Below are positions 7,608 through 14,448 of a DNA stretch of 15,458 nt, one piece after another. The notes under the pieces were generated by a model. That model was not told the DNA's origin. It searched no databases and was given only the letters and a program-made list of their open reading frames with translations. This DNA is from an uncultured Eubacteriales bacterium. Its GTDB lineage: Bacteria > Bacillota > Clostridia > Peptostreptococcales > Anaerovoracaceae. The position numbers and the translations under genes were made by a program. The first letter of the stretch is position 1. Every line of letters starts with the position of its first letter. Where the stretch lies: NCBI GenBank assembly GCA_910585135.1, contig CAJUEB010000033.1, positions 1 to 15,458 of the forward strand. The letters are read 5' to 3'.

Positions 7608-7967
7608 CTATCCTACGATAGAGCTCACTGTTTTCAGGACGCGGTCAGGCTTAAACGGTTTTACGATAAAGTCCTTTGCACCGGATTTAATCGCATCGAT
7701 AACCATGCTTTCCTGGCCCATTGCAGAACACATGACAACATTTGCCGACGGGTTAATTCCCTTAATTTCCTTCAATGCTTCCAGGCCATCCTTGTTCGGC
7801 ATCGTAATATCCATGATAACCAGGTCCGGTGAAATTTCCTTGAATTTTTCTACCGCATCCGCACCATCGACCGCCTCCGTTACATCGTCATACCCGCCCT
7901 TGTTCAGGGTATCCTTCACCATCATCCGCATGAAAGCCGCATCGTCAACAATTAATATCTTCGCCAT
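7608..7967 (-). CDS. cheY: Chemotaxis response regulator CheY
   Basis: CheY is the single-domain response regulator that, once phosphorylated by CheA, binds the motor switch and changes rotation. The 119-residue product has the complete receiver set: acidic pair D8/D9, phosphoacceptor D53 (VIMDITMP), S81 as switch residue (VMCSAMGQ), aromatic F100 and K103 (KDFIVKPF). There is no output domain. It starts at 7967 after AGAGGT and lies 41 bases after fliM. In this window it is flanked by its two likely targets, FliM and FliY, with flgC in between. In B. subtilis the order is fliM-fliY-cheY, so the local order differs here. The kinase and receptors are not in the window. Confidence 0.96.
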   Translation of the reverse strand: MAKILIVDDAAFMRMMVKDTLNKGGYDDVTEAVDGADAVEKFKEISPDLVIMDITMPNKDGLEALKEIKGINPSANVVMCSAMGQESMVIDAIKSGAKDFIVKPFKPDRVLKTVSSIVG

Positions 7968-8008
7968 GATTTTACCTCTTTCTTTTTTTATTTTAGATTA
8001 ACTTTCTA

Positions 8009-9088
8009 TCATTCATTAGCCTGCTCCGCTTGATCGGAAGCAACATCCGACGCTTCTGCATCTTCCGGCTGCTGGTTTTCCTCATCCTCTTCGGAGTCGA
8101 TTCGTTTCTGTATCTTAATGGCAACGCTCTTTTTATGAATCCCCACGTTACCCGTAAACCAAGGTTCTTCGTCTACAAATACCGATACAGGCGTGTTCTT
8201 CGGTTTATTCAAGTCAAGCACATCGCCCACTTTCAAGCCGTATACATCCCGCAAGCTGACCTTTGCGTCGCCCAAATCTGCACTGACCGTAAGGGCGGAG
8301 TCTTTGATCTTCTGCATGATCGCAGCCCTTGCCCGGTCGGCATCCTGTGTGTATTCGCTTTGCGTACTCTTCCGCTTGTCTATGATCGAGAAAATGTTCG
8401 CCAGCAAATTACCCGGTATGCATACGCTGATCAAGCCATCGACTTGATCCATCCGCACTTTCAGCATAACGATCACGACTGTTTCATCTAAGCTGATATC
8501 CTGGAAAAGGCTCGGATTTTCTTCCAGCCTGGTCTCGCCCAAGGACAGCTTGATGTAGTTATTCCAAGCATCTCCGGTCGCCCCCAAAACGTAATCCATA
8601 ACCCTCTGGTACAAACTCAGTTCAATGTCCGTATAGGTATACGATGCATCGATATCCATATCATTTCCCAAACCTCCCAGCATTCTGTCTATCATATTTA
8701 CCATGAGGATTTGATTGATATGAACGATCATCGGCGGGTTTTTTGCTTCATCAGGCAGCTTTAGGTTAGACAACATGATAATATCGCTGTCGCTAAGGCC
8801 GTTGCTGAACTCATAATACCGCTGTTCTTCTACAGCCAGTACCTCGATTTCACTGCTGACCCGCAGGATCGCATTCAGCCTGGAAGAAACGATTCTGGCA
8901 TAATTTTCATAAATGCCCTGCACCATTTTCAATTTGTCTTTGGTAAATTTCTTCGGGCTATAGAAGTCGTATTTCTTGTATTCCGGCTTCTTTTCTGCCT
9001 GCTTTTCTTCCTGTTCGCCATCGGAACCGCTGCCCTGCATGGAATTCAGTAATGCGTCAATCTGACTTTGTGATAATACTTCAGCCAT
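8009..9088 (-). CDS. fliM: Flagellar motor switch protein FliM
   Basis: FliM is the middle C-ring switch protein that receives CheY-P and transmits the change of rotation to FliG. The 359-residue product starts with the CheY-docking peptide LSQSQIDALLN (residues 5-15). A charged linker follows, then the middle domain with PKKFTKDKLKMVQGIYENYA and the MLGGLG motif, and finally the C-terminal SpoA-like domain (KVSLRDVYGLKVGDVLDLN). A 30-residue acidic, Gln/Glu-rich tail ends the protein. The ATG at 9088 is preceded by GGAGGTGG. The gene follows motB by 67 bases with no fliL between. Length and motifs are normal for the family. Confidence 0.97.
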   Translation of the reverse strand: MAEVLSQSQIDALLNSMQGSGSDGEQEEKQAEKKPEYKKYDFYSPKKFTKDKLKMVQGIYENYARIVSSRLNAILRVSSEIEVLAVEEQRYYEFSNGLSDSDIIMLSNLKLPDEAKNPPMIVHINQILMVNMIDRMLGGLGNDMDIDASYTYTDIELSLYQRVMDYVLGATGDAWNNYIKLSLGETRLEENPSLFQDISLDETVVIVMLKVRMDQVDGLISVCIPGNLLANIFSIIDKRKSTQSEYTQDADRARAAIMQKIKDSALTVSADLGDAKVSLRDVYGLKVGDVLDLNKPKNTPVSVFVDEEPWFTGNVGIHKKSVAIKIQKRIDSEEDEENQQPEDAEASDVASDQAEQANE

Positions 9089-9155
9089 ATCTTAGCCACC
9101 ACCTCCCATGCTTTCTCCTCTGATATCCATAATCTAAAATGCCTTTCTATTAAAA

Positions 9156-9923
9156 CTACTGCACTGCATCAGCGCCGTAGATTTCTTCATAATACTCTGA
9201 CAGGCTCTTTTGCGACGCACCGTTTTGCAAAATCAGGATTTCTGCGCGCCTGTTCTTCTCACGCCCCTCCGCCGTATCAAAGGTTGCGATCGGATGGAAC
9301 TGCCCATAGCCCTCATGGATCATGAACGCCGGGTCCATCAAATTAAGGCTCTGCAAATATATGACTACGTTAGCGGAACGGTCCGCCGACAGGATCCTGT
9401 CCTTCTGCAAGTCTACCGCAGCATCCGGGTTCGCCTGCGTGGTATGCCCCATGACGTGGATCTCCTTGACAACATCGGCCTCAACCGCAGGCTTTGTCGC
9501 CCTCACAAATCCATCGAGAACCACCTTGCCTTCATCCCGCAACACGGGACTGTCCCCATCGAAGAAAATGCTGTCCCGGAAGGTGATAAACTGATAATCC
9601 TTTCCTTTGTGTATCGTGACCTGGTCTGCGACATCGGCTTTCTCCATTTCTTCTGACAGCGCTTCGTAAAGCTGGTCAAATGCTTCATCGGACTGTATGC
9701 TCCCCGGCACGGTTTCTTCACCCGGTTCGATATCTTGATCCTGCACGACTTGGCTGACATTGTCCACGTTAGGGTTCATGCTTCTTACGAGATTCTCCCA
9801 CTTAACCTGGTCGATGGTGGAAATACTATACAGGAGGACGAAAAAGCACAGGAGCAGGGTAACCATGTCACCGTATGTATCCATCCAGTTGGCTCCGCCG
9901 CCGGATTTTTTTCTGCGCTTCAT
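9156..9923 (-). CDS. motB: Flagellar stator protein MotB
   Basis: MotB is the peptidoglycan-anchored stator subunit that, with MotA, conducts ions to drive rotation. The 255-residue product has a basic N-terminus (MKRRKKSGGGANW), one membrane helix at about residues 17-36 containing the essential Asp (D19, in DTYGDMVTLLLCFFVLLYS), a plug/linker region, and an OmpA-like peptidoglycan-binding domain ending in IHEGYGQFHPIATFD and EKNRRAEILIL. The start at 9923 follows GGGGAAAGGAAG. It lies 28 bases after motA. Coupling ion (proton or sodium) cannot be settled from these residues; the Cys in the helix (TLLLCFF) occurs in some sodium-type B subunits, which is suggestive at most. Confidence 0.96.
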   Translation of the reverse strand: MKRRKKSGGGANWMDTYGDMVTLLLCFFVLLYSISTIDQVKWENLVRSMNPNVDNVSQVVQDQDIEPGEETVPGSIQSDEAFDQLYEALSEEMEKADVADQVTIHKGKDYQFITFRDSIFFDGDSPVLRDEGKVVLDGFVRATKPAVEADVVKEIHVMGHTTQANPDAAVDLQKDRILSADRSANVVIYLQSLNLMDPAFMIHEGYGQFHPIATFDTAEGREKNRRAEILILQNGASQKSLSEYYEEIYGADAVQ

Positions 9924-9951
9924 GATACAGCCACTTCCTTTCCCCTACGCA

Positions 9952-10839
9952 TTATTTTTCTTTCTTCTTTTTCTTTTTCTTCTTTCCGTCGCCGTCGCCT
10001 TCTAAGCCTAAAAGCAGGGCCTGCTGCTTGGTCGCAAGCGAGGATACGAGGCGTTCTTTCAGGGAATTCGGGTTATCTCCCGCCTGAATGCCGAGAACGC
10101 CGTCCACAATGATCTGCCTGTACAGGATTTCTTCATTGTTCCGCAGTTCCAATTTTTTGCCGATCGGGTTAAAAAACAAGTTTGCAAGGATACATCCATA
10201 CAGCGTTGTAATCAGCGCTACGCTCATATTTGTCCCCAATGCGTCAGAACCGCCTTCGTCCAGGTTCATGGATTTCAGCATATTGATCAATCCAACTAGC
10301 GTCCCGATCATGCCGAATGCCGGCGCACAGGAAGAACCGGTAAACCAAAGAGCCGATTCCTCATCGTGCCGGGCCGCCATGCTTTCGATTTCAGCTTCCA
10401 AAATTTCTTTCACGGTCTCGGCTTCCACCGCGTCTATTACAAGCATTATGCTTCTCTTATAAAAGGGGTCTTCTAGCTGGTTTGCCTGTTCTTCCAATGC
10501 CAGAAGGCCGTTTTTTCTTGCTGTTTGCGCAAAGTCGATCAGAGAATCGATCAGCGGGCCGGGATCGTACTTATTGGCCTGAATGCTTATTTTCAAATGC
10601 TTCGGAATTTTCTTCAGCATGCTCAATGGATAGCTGGCAATGATTGCGCCGACAACGCCGCCGAGCACGATGAATACGCTGGATGCACTCCACATATTCA
10701 TCAGGCTTCCGCTGAGCAAACAGCCTACTATGATAACAGCAAAACCGAACACGATGCCTAGTATCGTCGTAATATCAAGACCGCCGCTTTTGCCCTTGCC
10801 TTTTCCTTTGTCTTCCTTTGATTTCTTCTCTTTCGCCAT
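9952..10839 (-). CDS. motA: Flagellar stator protein MotA with lysine-rich ends
   Basis: MotA is the four-helix stator subunit that forms the ion channel with MotB and pushes on FliG. The 295-residue product shows membrane segments at about residues 23-44, 54-72, 171-190 and 205-224. The third holds CAPAFGMIGTLVGLI with proline P173, and P225 follows the fourth helix, matching the conserved prolines of the family. The cytoplasmic loop has QTARKNGLLALEEQA, with R108 and E116/E117 as likely FliG contacts. Odd features are a lysine/glycine-rich N-terminal extension of about 20 residues and a C-terminal tail that is nearly all lysine. The gene starts nine bases after flbD, with GGAGG overlapping the end of flbD. 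Confidence 0.96.
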   Translation of the reverse strand: MAKEKKSKEDKGKGKGKSGGLDITTILGIVFGFAVIIVGCLLSGSLMNMWSASSVFIVLGGVVGAIIASYPLSMLKKIPKHLKISIQANKYDPGPLIDSLIDFAQTARKNGLLALEEQANQLEDPFYKRSIMLVIDAVEAETVKEILEAEIESMAARHDEESALWFTGSSCAPAFGMIGTLVGLINMLKSMNLDEGGSDALGTNMSVALITTLYGCILANLFFNPIGKKLELRNNEEILYRQIIVDGVLGIQAGDNPNSLKERLVSSLATKQQALLLGLEGDGDGKKKKKKKKEK

Positions 10840-10848
10840 GTTCTGATC

Positions 10849-11049
10849 CTAAGCCTCCAATTTACTTTGTACAAATGAAGAACGGAAAAATTCTATAACC
10901 TTACGCCTTACCTCGTCGCGGGATTCCATCACAATATGAAACGTCCCGTTCATCATGATAATCTTGGATTCCGGTATTGATTCAACCATCTCAATCTGCA
11001 ATGCATTGATCAATAAAGGCTCTCCATTAAGCTTCGTAAGTTCAACCAC
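10849..11049 (-). CDS. flbD: Flagellar protein FlbD (GTG start)
   Basis: FlbD is a small conserved protein found next to flgE or motA in many flagellar operons of Bacillota and spirochaetes; its molecular role is not well defined. From GTG at 11049 the product is 66 residues: MVELTKLNGEPLLINALQIE with the family pattern L-x-(K/R)-L-N-G, then MVESIPESKIIMMNGTFHIV and the C-terminal MESRDEVRRKVIEFF. An ATG exists upstream at 11109, but it would put the flgE-flbD stem-loop into the protein and has no ribosome binding site. GTG is preceded by AAAAGGAGG eight bases away and matches the family's N-terminus. It sits 77 bases after flgE and 9 bases before motA. Confidence 0.9.
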   Translation of the reverse strand: MVELTKLNGEPLLINALQIEMVESIPESKIIMMNGTFHIVMESRDEVRRKVIEFFRSSFVQSKLEA

Positions 11050-11057
11050 TTCCGTTT

Positions 11058-11066
11058 CCTCCTTTT
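11058..11066 (-). promoter_or_regulatory. Ribosome binding site deciding the GTG start of flbD
   Basis: AAAAGGAGG on the minus strand, eight bases before GTG at 11049. It begins directly at the 3' base of the stem-loop at 11067-11106, so folding of that structure could affect ribosome access. Confidence 0.85.
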
Positions 11067-11106
11067 CAGGCAGAGCCGCCCGCGCCTGCGGGCGGCCTTC
11101 TGCCTG
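11067..11106 (-). other. Strong GC-rich stem-loop between flgE and flbD
   Basis: An inverted repeat in two parts. The inner stem has 9 bp (11075-11083 with 11088-11096) closing a 4-base loop; the outer stem has 8 bp (11067-11074 with 11099-11106). They are separated by a two-base bulge at 11097-11098. No U tract follows on the minus strand; the flbD Shine-Dalgarno sequence follows at once. It is therefore not a standard intrinsic terminator and more likely affects mRNA processing, stability or translation. Confidence 0.85.
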
Positions 11107-11126
11107 CATTACATCAGATTGCTTTT

Positions 11127-12143
11127 TTATCGCTTCATATTAACCAGCTCTGCCAGCATTTCATCCGTAACGGTAATCATCTTCGTGTTGGCCTGATATC
11201 CTCTCTGTGTCGTAATCATCGTAGCGATTTCATTCGCAAGGTCAACGTTGGCCATTTCCAGATATCCGCTGAGGATTTTGCCAACTGCATCCGAGCCTGC
11301 TTCCTCGGCTTCAACCGTTCCAGCGTTCGGACCGACAGTGTAAAGGTAACCCTGATCCTGCTCCAGGCCATTCGGATTCTGCACGTTGGCTACTGCAATC
11401 TTACCCAGCGTATACGGCTTACTATCCTTGGTGATGCCGACGATCGTACCGTCCGTGCCGATGGTGTAAGACATGAATTCACCTCTGTCTCCAGTATCGT
11501 TTAAGTCTACCGTACCCGTTCCCGTAGCGCCGGTCGGTGAACCGATCATTCCCGTCTGCGTGTTCGAATTATTGATTTCTGCTGCACTCGGGATTCTGAG
11601 CGGGGTCAACTGGGTCGTATCAAACTCAGCTTCAGCCAGCGTGCTGCCATCCGGTCCTGGTGTGGCCAGGGTCGTCTGCCCTACATTGGTACATGCATAT
11701 CCATACACGTAATTTCCCTGGTCGTCCACAAGGAAACCGTTGCTGTCCACGCTGAAAATGCCGACCCTTGACAGCGATACGCCATCGTTAGCGATATTCT
11801 GAACATTTTCATGGAATGGTCCCACGATAAAAAATGACGGACCATTGATCATGCAGTGCAGCCCATTTCCGGTCGGACTCCAGTTCCCTGTCGTAAAGTC
11901 AGTGGAAATCGAAGACATATTTACACCAAAACCCAGCTGGGAGGTGTTCATTCCGCCGGAATAACCATTGACATTATATCCTTTGCCGCCCTGCATCCTG
12001 TTCTGGTACATCGCATCGGAAAAGTTAGCGCTTCTGGTCTTAAAACCCCACGTATTCACATTCGCAATGTTGTTACTGATTACGTCCATCCTGGACTGAT
12101 GCGTCTTGAGTCCTGCGATGGCCGCGAACATTGATTTAACCAT
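11127..12143 (-). CDS. flgE: Flagellar hook protein FlgE
   Basis: FlgE polymerises into the hook, the flexible joint between basal body and filament, after export and FlgD-assisted assembly. The 338-residue product has the conserved N-terminal hook/rod helix (MFAAIAGLKTHQSRMDVISN, then NIANVNTWGFKT) and the matching C-terminal helix (GYLEMANVDLANEIATMITT, then QRGYQANTKMI). The middle forms the variable surface domains. It is shorter than the 402-residue E. coli protein, as is common in Bacillota. Two cysteines, C97 (LHCMING) and C151 (YACTNV), are unusual in an exported axial protein. The position downstream of fliK-flgD and before flbD-motA is canonical for flgE; FlgF/FlgG are similar in sequence but less likely here. 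The gene is bracketed by two intergenic stem-loops. Confidence 0.92.
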   Translation of the reverse strand: MVKSMFAAIAGLKTHQSRMDVISNNIANVNTWGFKTRSANFSDAMYQNRMQGGKGYNVNGYSGGMNTSQLGFGVNMSSISTDFTTGNWSPTGNGLHCMINGPSFFIVGPFHENVQNIANDGVSLSRVGIFSVDSNGFLVDDQGNYVYGYACTNVGQTTLATPGPDGSTLAEAEFDTTQLTPLRIPSAAEINNSNTQTGMIGSPTGATGTGTVDLNDTGDRGEFMSYTIGTDGTIVGITKDSKPYTLGKIAVANVQNPNGLEQDQGYLYTVGPNAGTVEAEEAGSDAVGKILSGYLEMANVDLANEIATMITTQRGYQANTKMITVTDEMLAELVNMKR

Positions 12144-12210
12144 ATTAAACTACTTCCTTTCTCTGTTCTCTTTCGTCTCATTCCGAAAGAACTTGCCTTT
12201 TGCCGCTTCT

Positions 12211-12233
12211 GCCCAAGCCAATCGGGCTTGGGC
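12211..12233 (-). other. Stem-loop upstream of flgE
   Basis: A perfect 9-bp inverted repeat (12211-12219 with 12225-12233) with a 5-base loop, in the 114-base gap before flgE. On the minus strand the RNA stem is GCCCAAGCC/GGCTTGGGC. It is not followed by a U tract on either strand, so it does not look like an intrinsic terminator. It begins 66 bases upstream of the flgE start codon; the rest of the gap ends in the flgE ribosome binding site (AAAGGAAG). Confidence 0.8.
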
Positions 12234-12257
12234 GTTCGCCTCCATAATATGGTCCGG

Positions 12258-12653
12258 CTACATTAAAACGGCGCTGTCGATGTTTGTAAAAATATTGTTT
12301 TTCATTTCCTGTTCCGTCATGGTCGTTACCACGATATTGTTCGGAACATTCACGATAAATGCACCTTGCGCACCAATGACAACCGTGTCCTTTGCGCCTT
12401 TTTCGCGTGCTTTTGCAACCGCCTGGTTAAGGCTGTTCATCATGTCGGGGGAAACTTCAATGCCCCTCTGCTGAATGCGCATCTCCGCATGCCGGGAGAA
12501 CTGCACGCCTGTTTCCTTGTGGATCTCCTGCTGCATCAATCCGGCAAATGTGCTGCCTGCGGGCTTTCCCTTTTGAAGCGCCGCATTATGCTGAAGCCTG
12601 AGCGTCTGGGCATCTGTCATCTGTGGTAATTTCTTTATCGTCATAACGTCCAC
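12258..12653 (-). CDS. Flagellar operon protein, TIGR02530 family (unknown function)
   Basis: A small conserved protein of flagellar operons, usually found between flgD and flgE, without an established function. The family pattern is clear: FSRHAEMRIQQRGIEVS, then LNQAVAKAREKGAKDTVVIG, GAFIVNVPNNIVVTTM and the C-terminal NNIFTNIDSAVLM. There is no signal peptide or membrane segment, which fits a cytoplasmic or type III-exported protein. The longest form starts at GTG (12653, 131 residues); an ATG three codons later (12644, 128 residues) is the main alternative. Neither has a strong ribosome binding site, only purine-rich sequence (GGGAAAAGAAGAAAG) overlapping the flgD stop. The context suggests a job in hook or hook-cap assembly, but that is inference. 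Confidence 0.87.
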   Translation of the reverse strand: MDVMTIKKLPQMTDAQTLRLQHNAALQKGKPAGSTFAGLMQQEIHKETGVQFSRHAEMRIQQRGIEVSPDMMNSLNQAVAKAREKGAKDTVVIGAQGAFIVNVPNNIVVTTMTEQEMKNNIFTNIDSAVLM

Positions 12654-12668
12654 ACTTTCTTCTTTTCC

Positions 12669-13169
12669 CTATTTATTATCTGGTTGCTGTTCATCCGGCT
12701 TCTGCTCGTTATCGTTGTTATTATCGTTATTTGATGCATCATCCTTTTCCGGTACTTCCCCCACTGCCACAATCTGGCTCAATGAATACGATTTACCGTC
12801 CATGATAACGAGCGGATTGTCTCCTAGCACCACGCCTGATATCACGCCTTTCTTATCGCCCGTGTACTTGCCGTCCATATCTACTTCCGCAATGGTAACT
12901 TGCTTTCCTACCAGGGAAGCTGCGTAAGACGTCGTATTGGTATATGACATATTGGTGATCGCCTGGATCATCTGGCTCTGGATCATTGTGGCCATCATCT
13001 CGCTGGTATCCGCCGGGTTATTCATATCCTGGTACTGGAGCTGTGCCGCCATAAGCTTGTAAAAATCATTTATGGTCAGTTCCGTGCTGTTTTTTTTGCT
13101 CTCCTGCTTTTTTTGAATTTCCTTTTGGATTAAAAAGTCTTGGCTCGGAAGGCCTTCTACTGCTGCCAT
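12669..13169 (-). CDS. flgD: Flagellar hook cap/assembly protein FlgD
   Basis: FlgD caps the growing hook and is needed for FlgE subunits to assemble. The 166-residue product carries the conserved N-terminal region LTINDFYKLMAAQLQYQDMN followed by NPADTSEMMATMIQSQMIQA and ITNM. Next comes the short C-terminal segment typical of Gram-positive FlgD (SYAASLVGKQVTIAE, ISGVVLGDNPLVIMDGKSY, LSQIVAVGEV). It lacks the longer tudor/FNIII-like domains of E. coli FlgD. A polar Asp/Asn/Gln-rich tail of about 25 residues ends the protein. The start at 13169 follows AAAGGAG. It lies 49 bases after fliK and 15 before the TIGR02530 gene. Confidence 0.94.
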   Translation of the reverse strand: MAAVEGLPSQDFLIQKEIQKKQESKKNSTELTINDFYKLMAAQLQYQDMNNPADTSEMMATMIQSQMIQAITNMSYTNTTSYAASLVGKQVTIAEVDMDGKYTGDKKGVISGVVLGDNPLVIMDGKSYSLSQIVAVGEVPEKDDASNNDNNNDNEQKPDEQQPDNK

Positions 13170-13218
13170 TTTCTCATCTCTCCTTTCCTCATCGTTTTCC
13201 CATGGCTAGGCCGCCGGG

Positions 13219-14391
13219 CTACGCCAGCCCCAGCCGCAGCTGCTGCAGGAAGCTTTCTGCCTCCGCTTCCTCATCATTGTTATCCTTGTCTTTCTTTTTT
13301 TCATCTTGCTGCTCATCACCGCGGTTTTGCTGCTGCGCTTCTTGCTGCAAGTAATCCTGCCGTTCAGGCTGCTCCACGACAACCAAGGTGTTTGTTCCTG
13401 TGTTCTGCTGGATAATCGTACCCAGTGTCTTCGCATTCTGCGCTACGATTTCCATAGCCTTGCTGCTCATGCACAGAATTTGGATCATCGCCCTGCCGCC
13501 TTCATAAGCGACCTTAACGCCGATCTTGCCAAGGTTCGCCGGTTCGAGCCAAAGCTCAAACGCATTTTTGCCCTGATTGATCTGCTCGGACATATGCTTG
13601 GCCAGGTTCTGTACGCCTGCCTTAGGGTCAGCCATGTCTACCGTCTGTCCCTGCGCAGCCTGCGGTTTTTCAAGATTCACCTGCTCCGGTGCGGCCGCCT
13701 GCTTGCCCTGCATAACTGCCTGCGTGGCGTGGCCTGCGGAATGCACCGTTTCCACCTGCGCTTCCTGCTGGCCTTTTCCCTGTGAATCCATCTGCTTCTG
13801 CTGCCCCTCCTGCTTCGGGGACGCAGCCTGTGCCGAAGCCGCCTGTTCCGTTTGTCCTGCTGGTTTCGCTTCCGCGCCCTGCACTTCGTGTCCGGCCTTC
13901 GCCTCTGAAACCGCTTGCTTGAAAGCGCCGTCTTCCTGGACTGTTATCTCAGGCGTCTTCCCGTCTGCCGTAATCTTCACAGCATCTGCCTGATCCGTCT
14001 CAGAAACTGCTGTAACATCTGCCTGCGGAAGCAGCTCCTCTGCCTGGACAGGAATTTCTGCATCCTGCATTTCTATCGGCGTTTGTACGGCCAGCGCCTG
14101 CATGAGCCACGATCCATCCTGCACGACAGGAACCTCCGTCTGCTGTGGTTCTTGCTGGACATTCTGCGGCTCATCATCATTAGGCTGTTTCGCAGAAACC
14201 TTATCCTGCTCTTTTCCGTTTGCCTGCACATCCTTCTTCGAATCGTCATTGGCTTTATCCTGCGAGGAAAGCTTCTGGTCCAATGCTTCCGCAAAAGCGC
14301 CCTTGTTATCATCTGGCTTTGCCGCCTTGCCGCTCGGCTGTGCCTTCACGGATACATTCAGCTGGCTGATCATTTGATTGGCTTGCACCAT
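13219..14391 (-). CDS. fliK: Flagellar hook-length control protein FliK
   Basis: FliK is an exported ruler protein that measures the hook and triggers FlhB to switch substrates. From ATG at 14391 the product is 390 residues. It has a short N-terminus (MVQANQMISQLNVSV), a long low-complexity middle rich in Gln, Ala, Glu and Lys, as usual for the ruler part, and a C-terminal FliK domain. The domain is marked by FELWLEPANLGKIGVKVAYE, then GGRAMIQILCMSSKAMEIVA and KTLGTIIQQNTGTNTLVVVE. A polar Gln/Glu/Lys-rich tail follows. The ORF is open ten codons further upstream, but a near-consensus AAAGGAGGTGA five bases before 14391 decides the start. The protein is poorly conserved outside its C-terminal domain; the call also rests on position between fliJ and flgD. 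Confidence 0.93.
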   Translation of the reverse strand: MVQANQMISQLNVSVKAQPSGKAAKPDDNKGAFAEALDQKLSSQDKANDDSKKDVQANGKEQDKVSAKQPNDDEPQNVQQEPQQTEVPVVQDGSWLMQALAVQTPIEMQDAEIPVQAEELLPQADVTAVSETDQADAVKITADGKTPEITVQEDGAFKQAVSEAKAGHEVQGAEAKPAGQTEQAASAQAASPKQEGQQKQMDSQGKGQQEAQVETVHSAGHATQAVMQGKQAAAPEQVNLEKPQAAQGQTVDMADPKAGVQNLAKHMSEQINQGKNAFELWLEPANLGKIGVKVAYEGGRAMIQILCMSSKAMEIVAQNAKTLGTIIQQNTGTNTLVVVEQPERQDYLQQEAQQQNRGDEQQDEKKKDKDNNDEEAEAESFLQQLRLGLA

Positions 14392-14396
14392 CTTCG

Positions 14397-14407
14397 TCAC
14401 CTCCTTT
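14397..14407 (-). promoter_or_regulatory. Ribosome binding site deciding the fliK start
   Basis: AAAGGAGGTGA on the minus strand, essentially the full anti-Shine-Dalgarno complement, five bases before ATG at 14391. It rules against the upstream in-frame ATG at 14421, which would place this site inside the coding region. Confidence 0.9.
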
Positions 14408-14448
14408 CCTATGTAAAACATTATCTATCGCAATCTGCTTTCGCAGGA

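Noticed and set aside
11050..11109. Longer FlbD starting at ATG 11109
   Set aside because: It has no ribosome binding site, would translate the stem-loop, and adds residues absent from the family; GTG at 11049 fits better.
12211..12233. Intrinsic terminator before flgE
   Set aside because: The stem is good, but no T run follows on either strand.
12211..12257. Sigma-28 promoter upstream of flgE
   Set aside because: A partial match to the -10 element (GCCCGATT) has no TAAA-like -35 element at the right distance and lies within the stem-loop.
13577..13993. Cysteine- and alanine-rich plus-strand frame
   Set aside because: It is a reverse-strand artefact of the Gln/Ala-rich middle of fliK.
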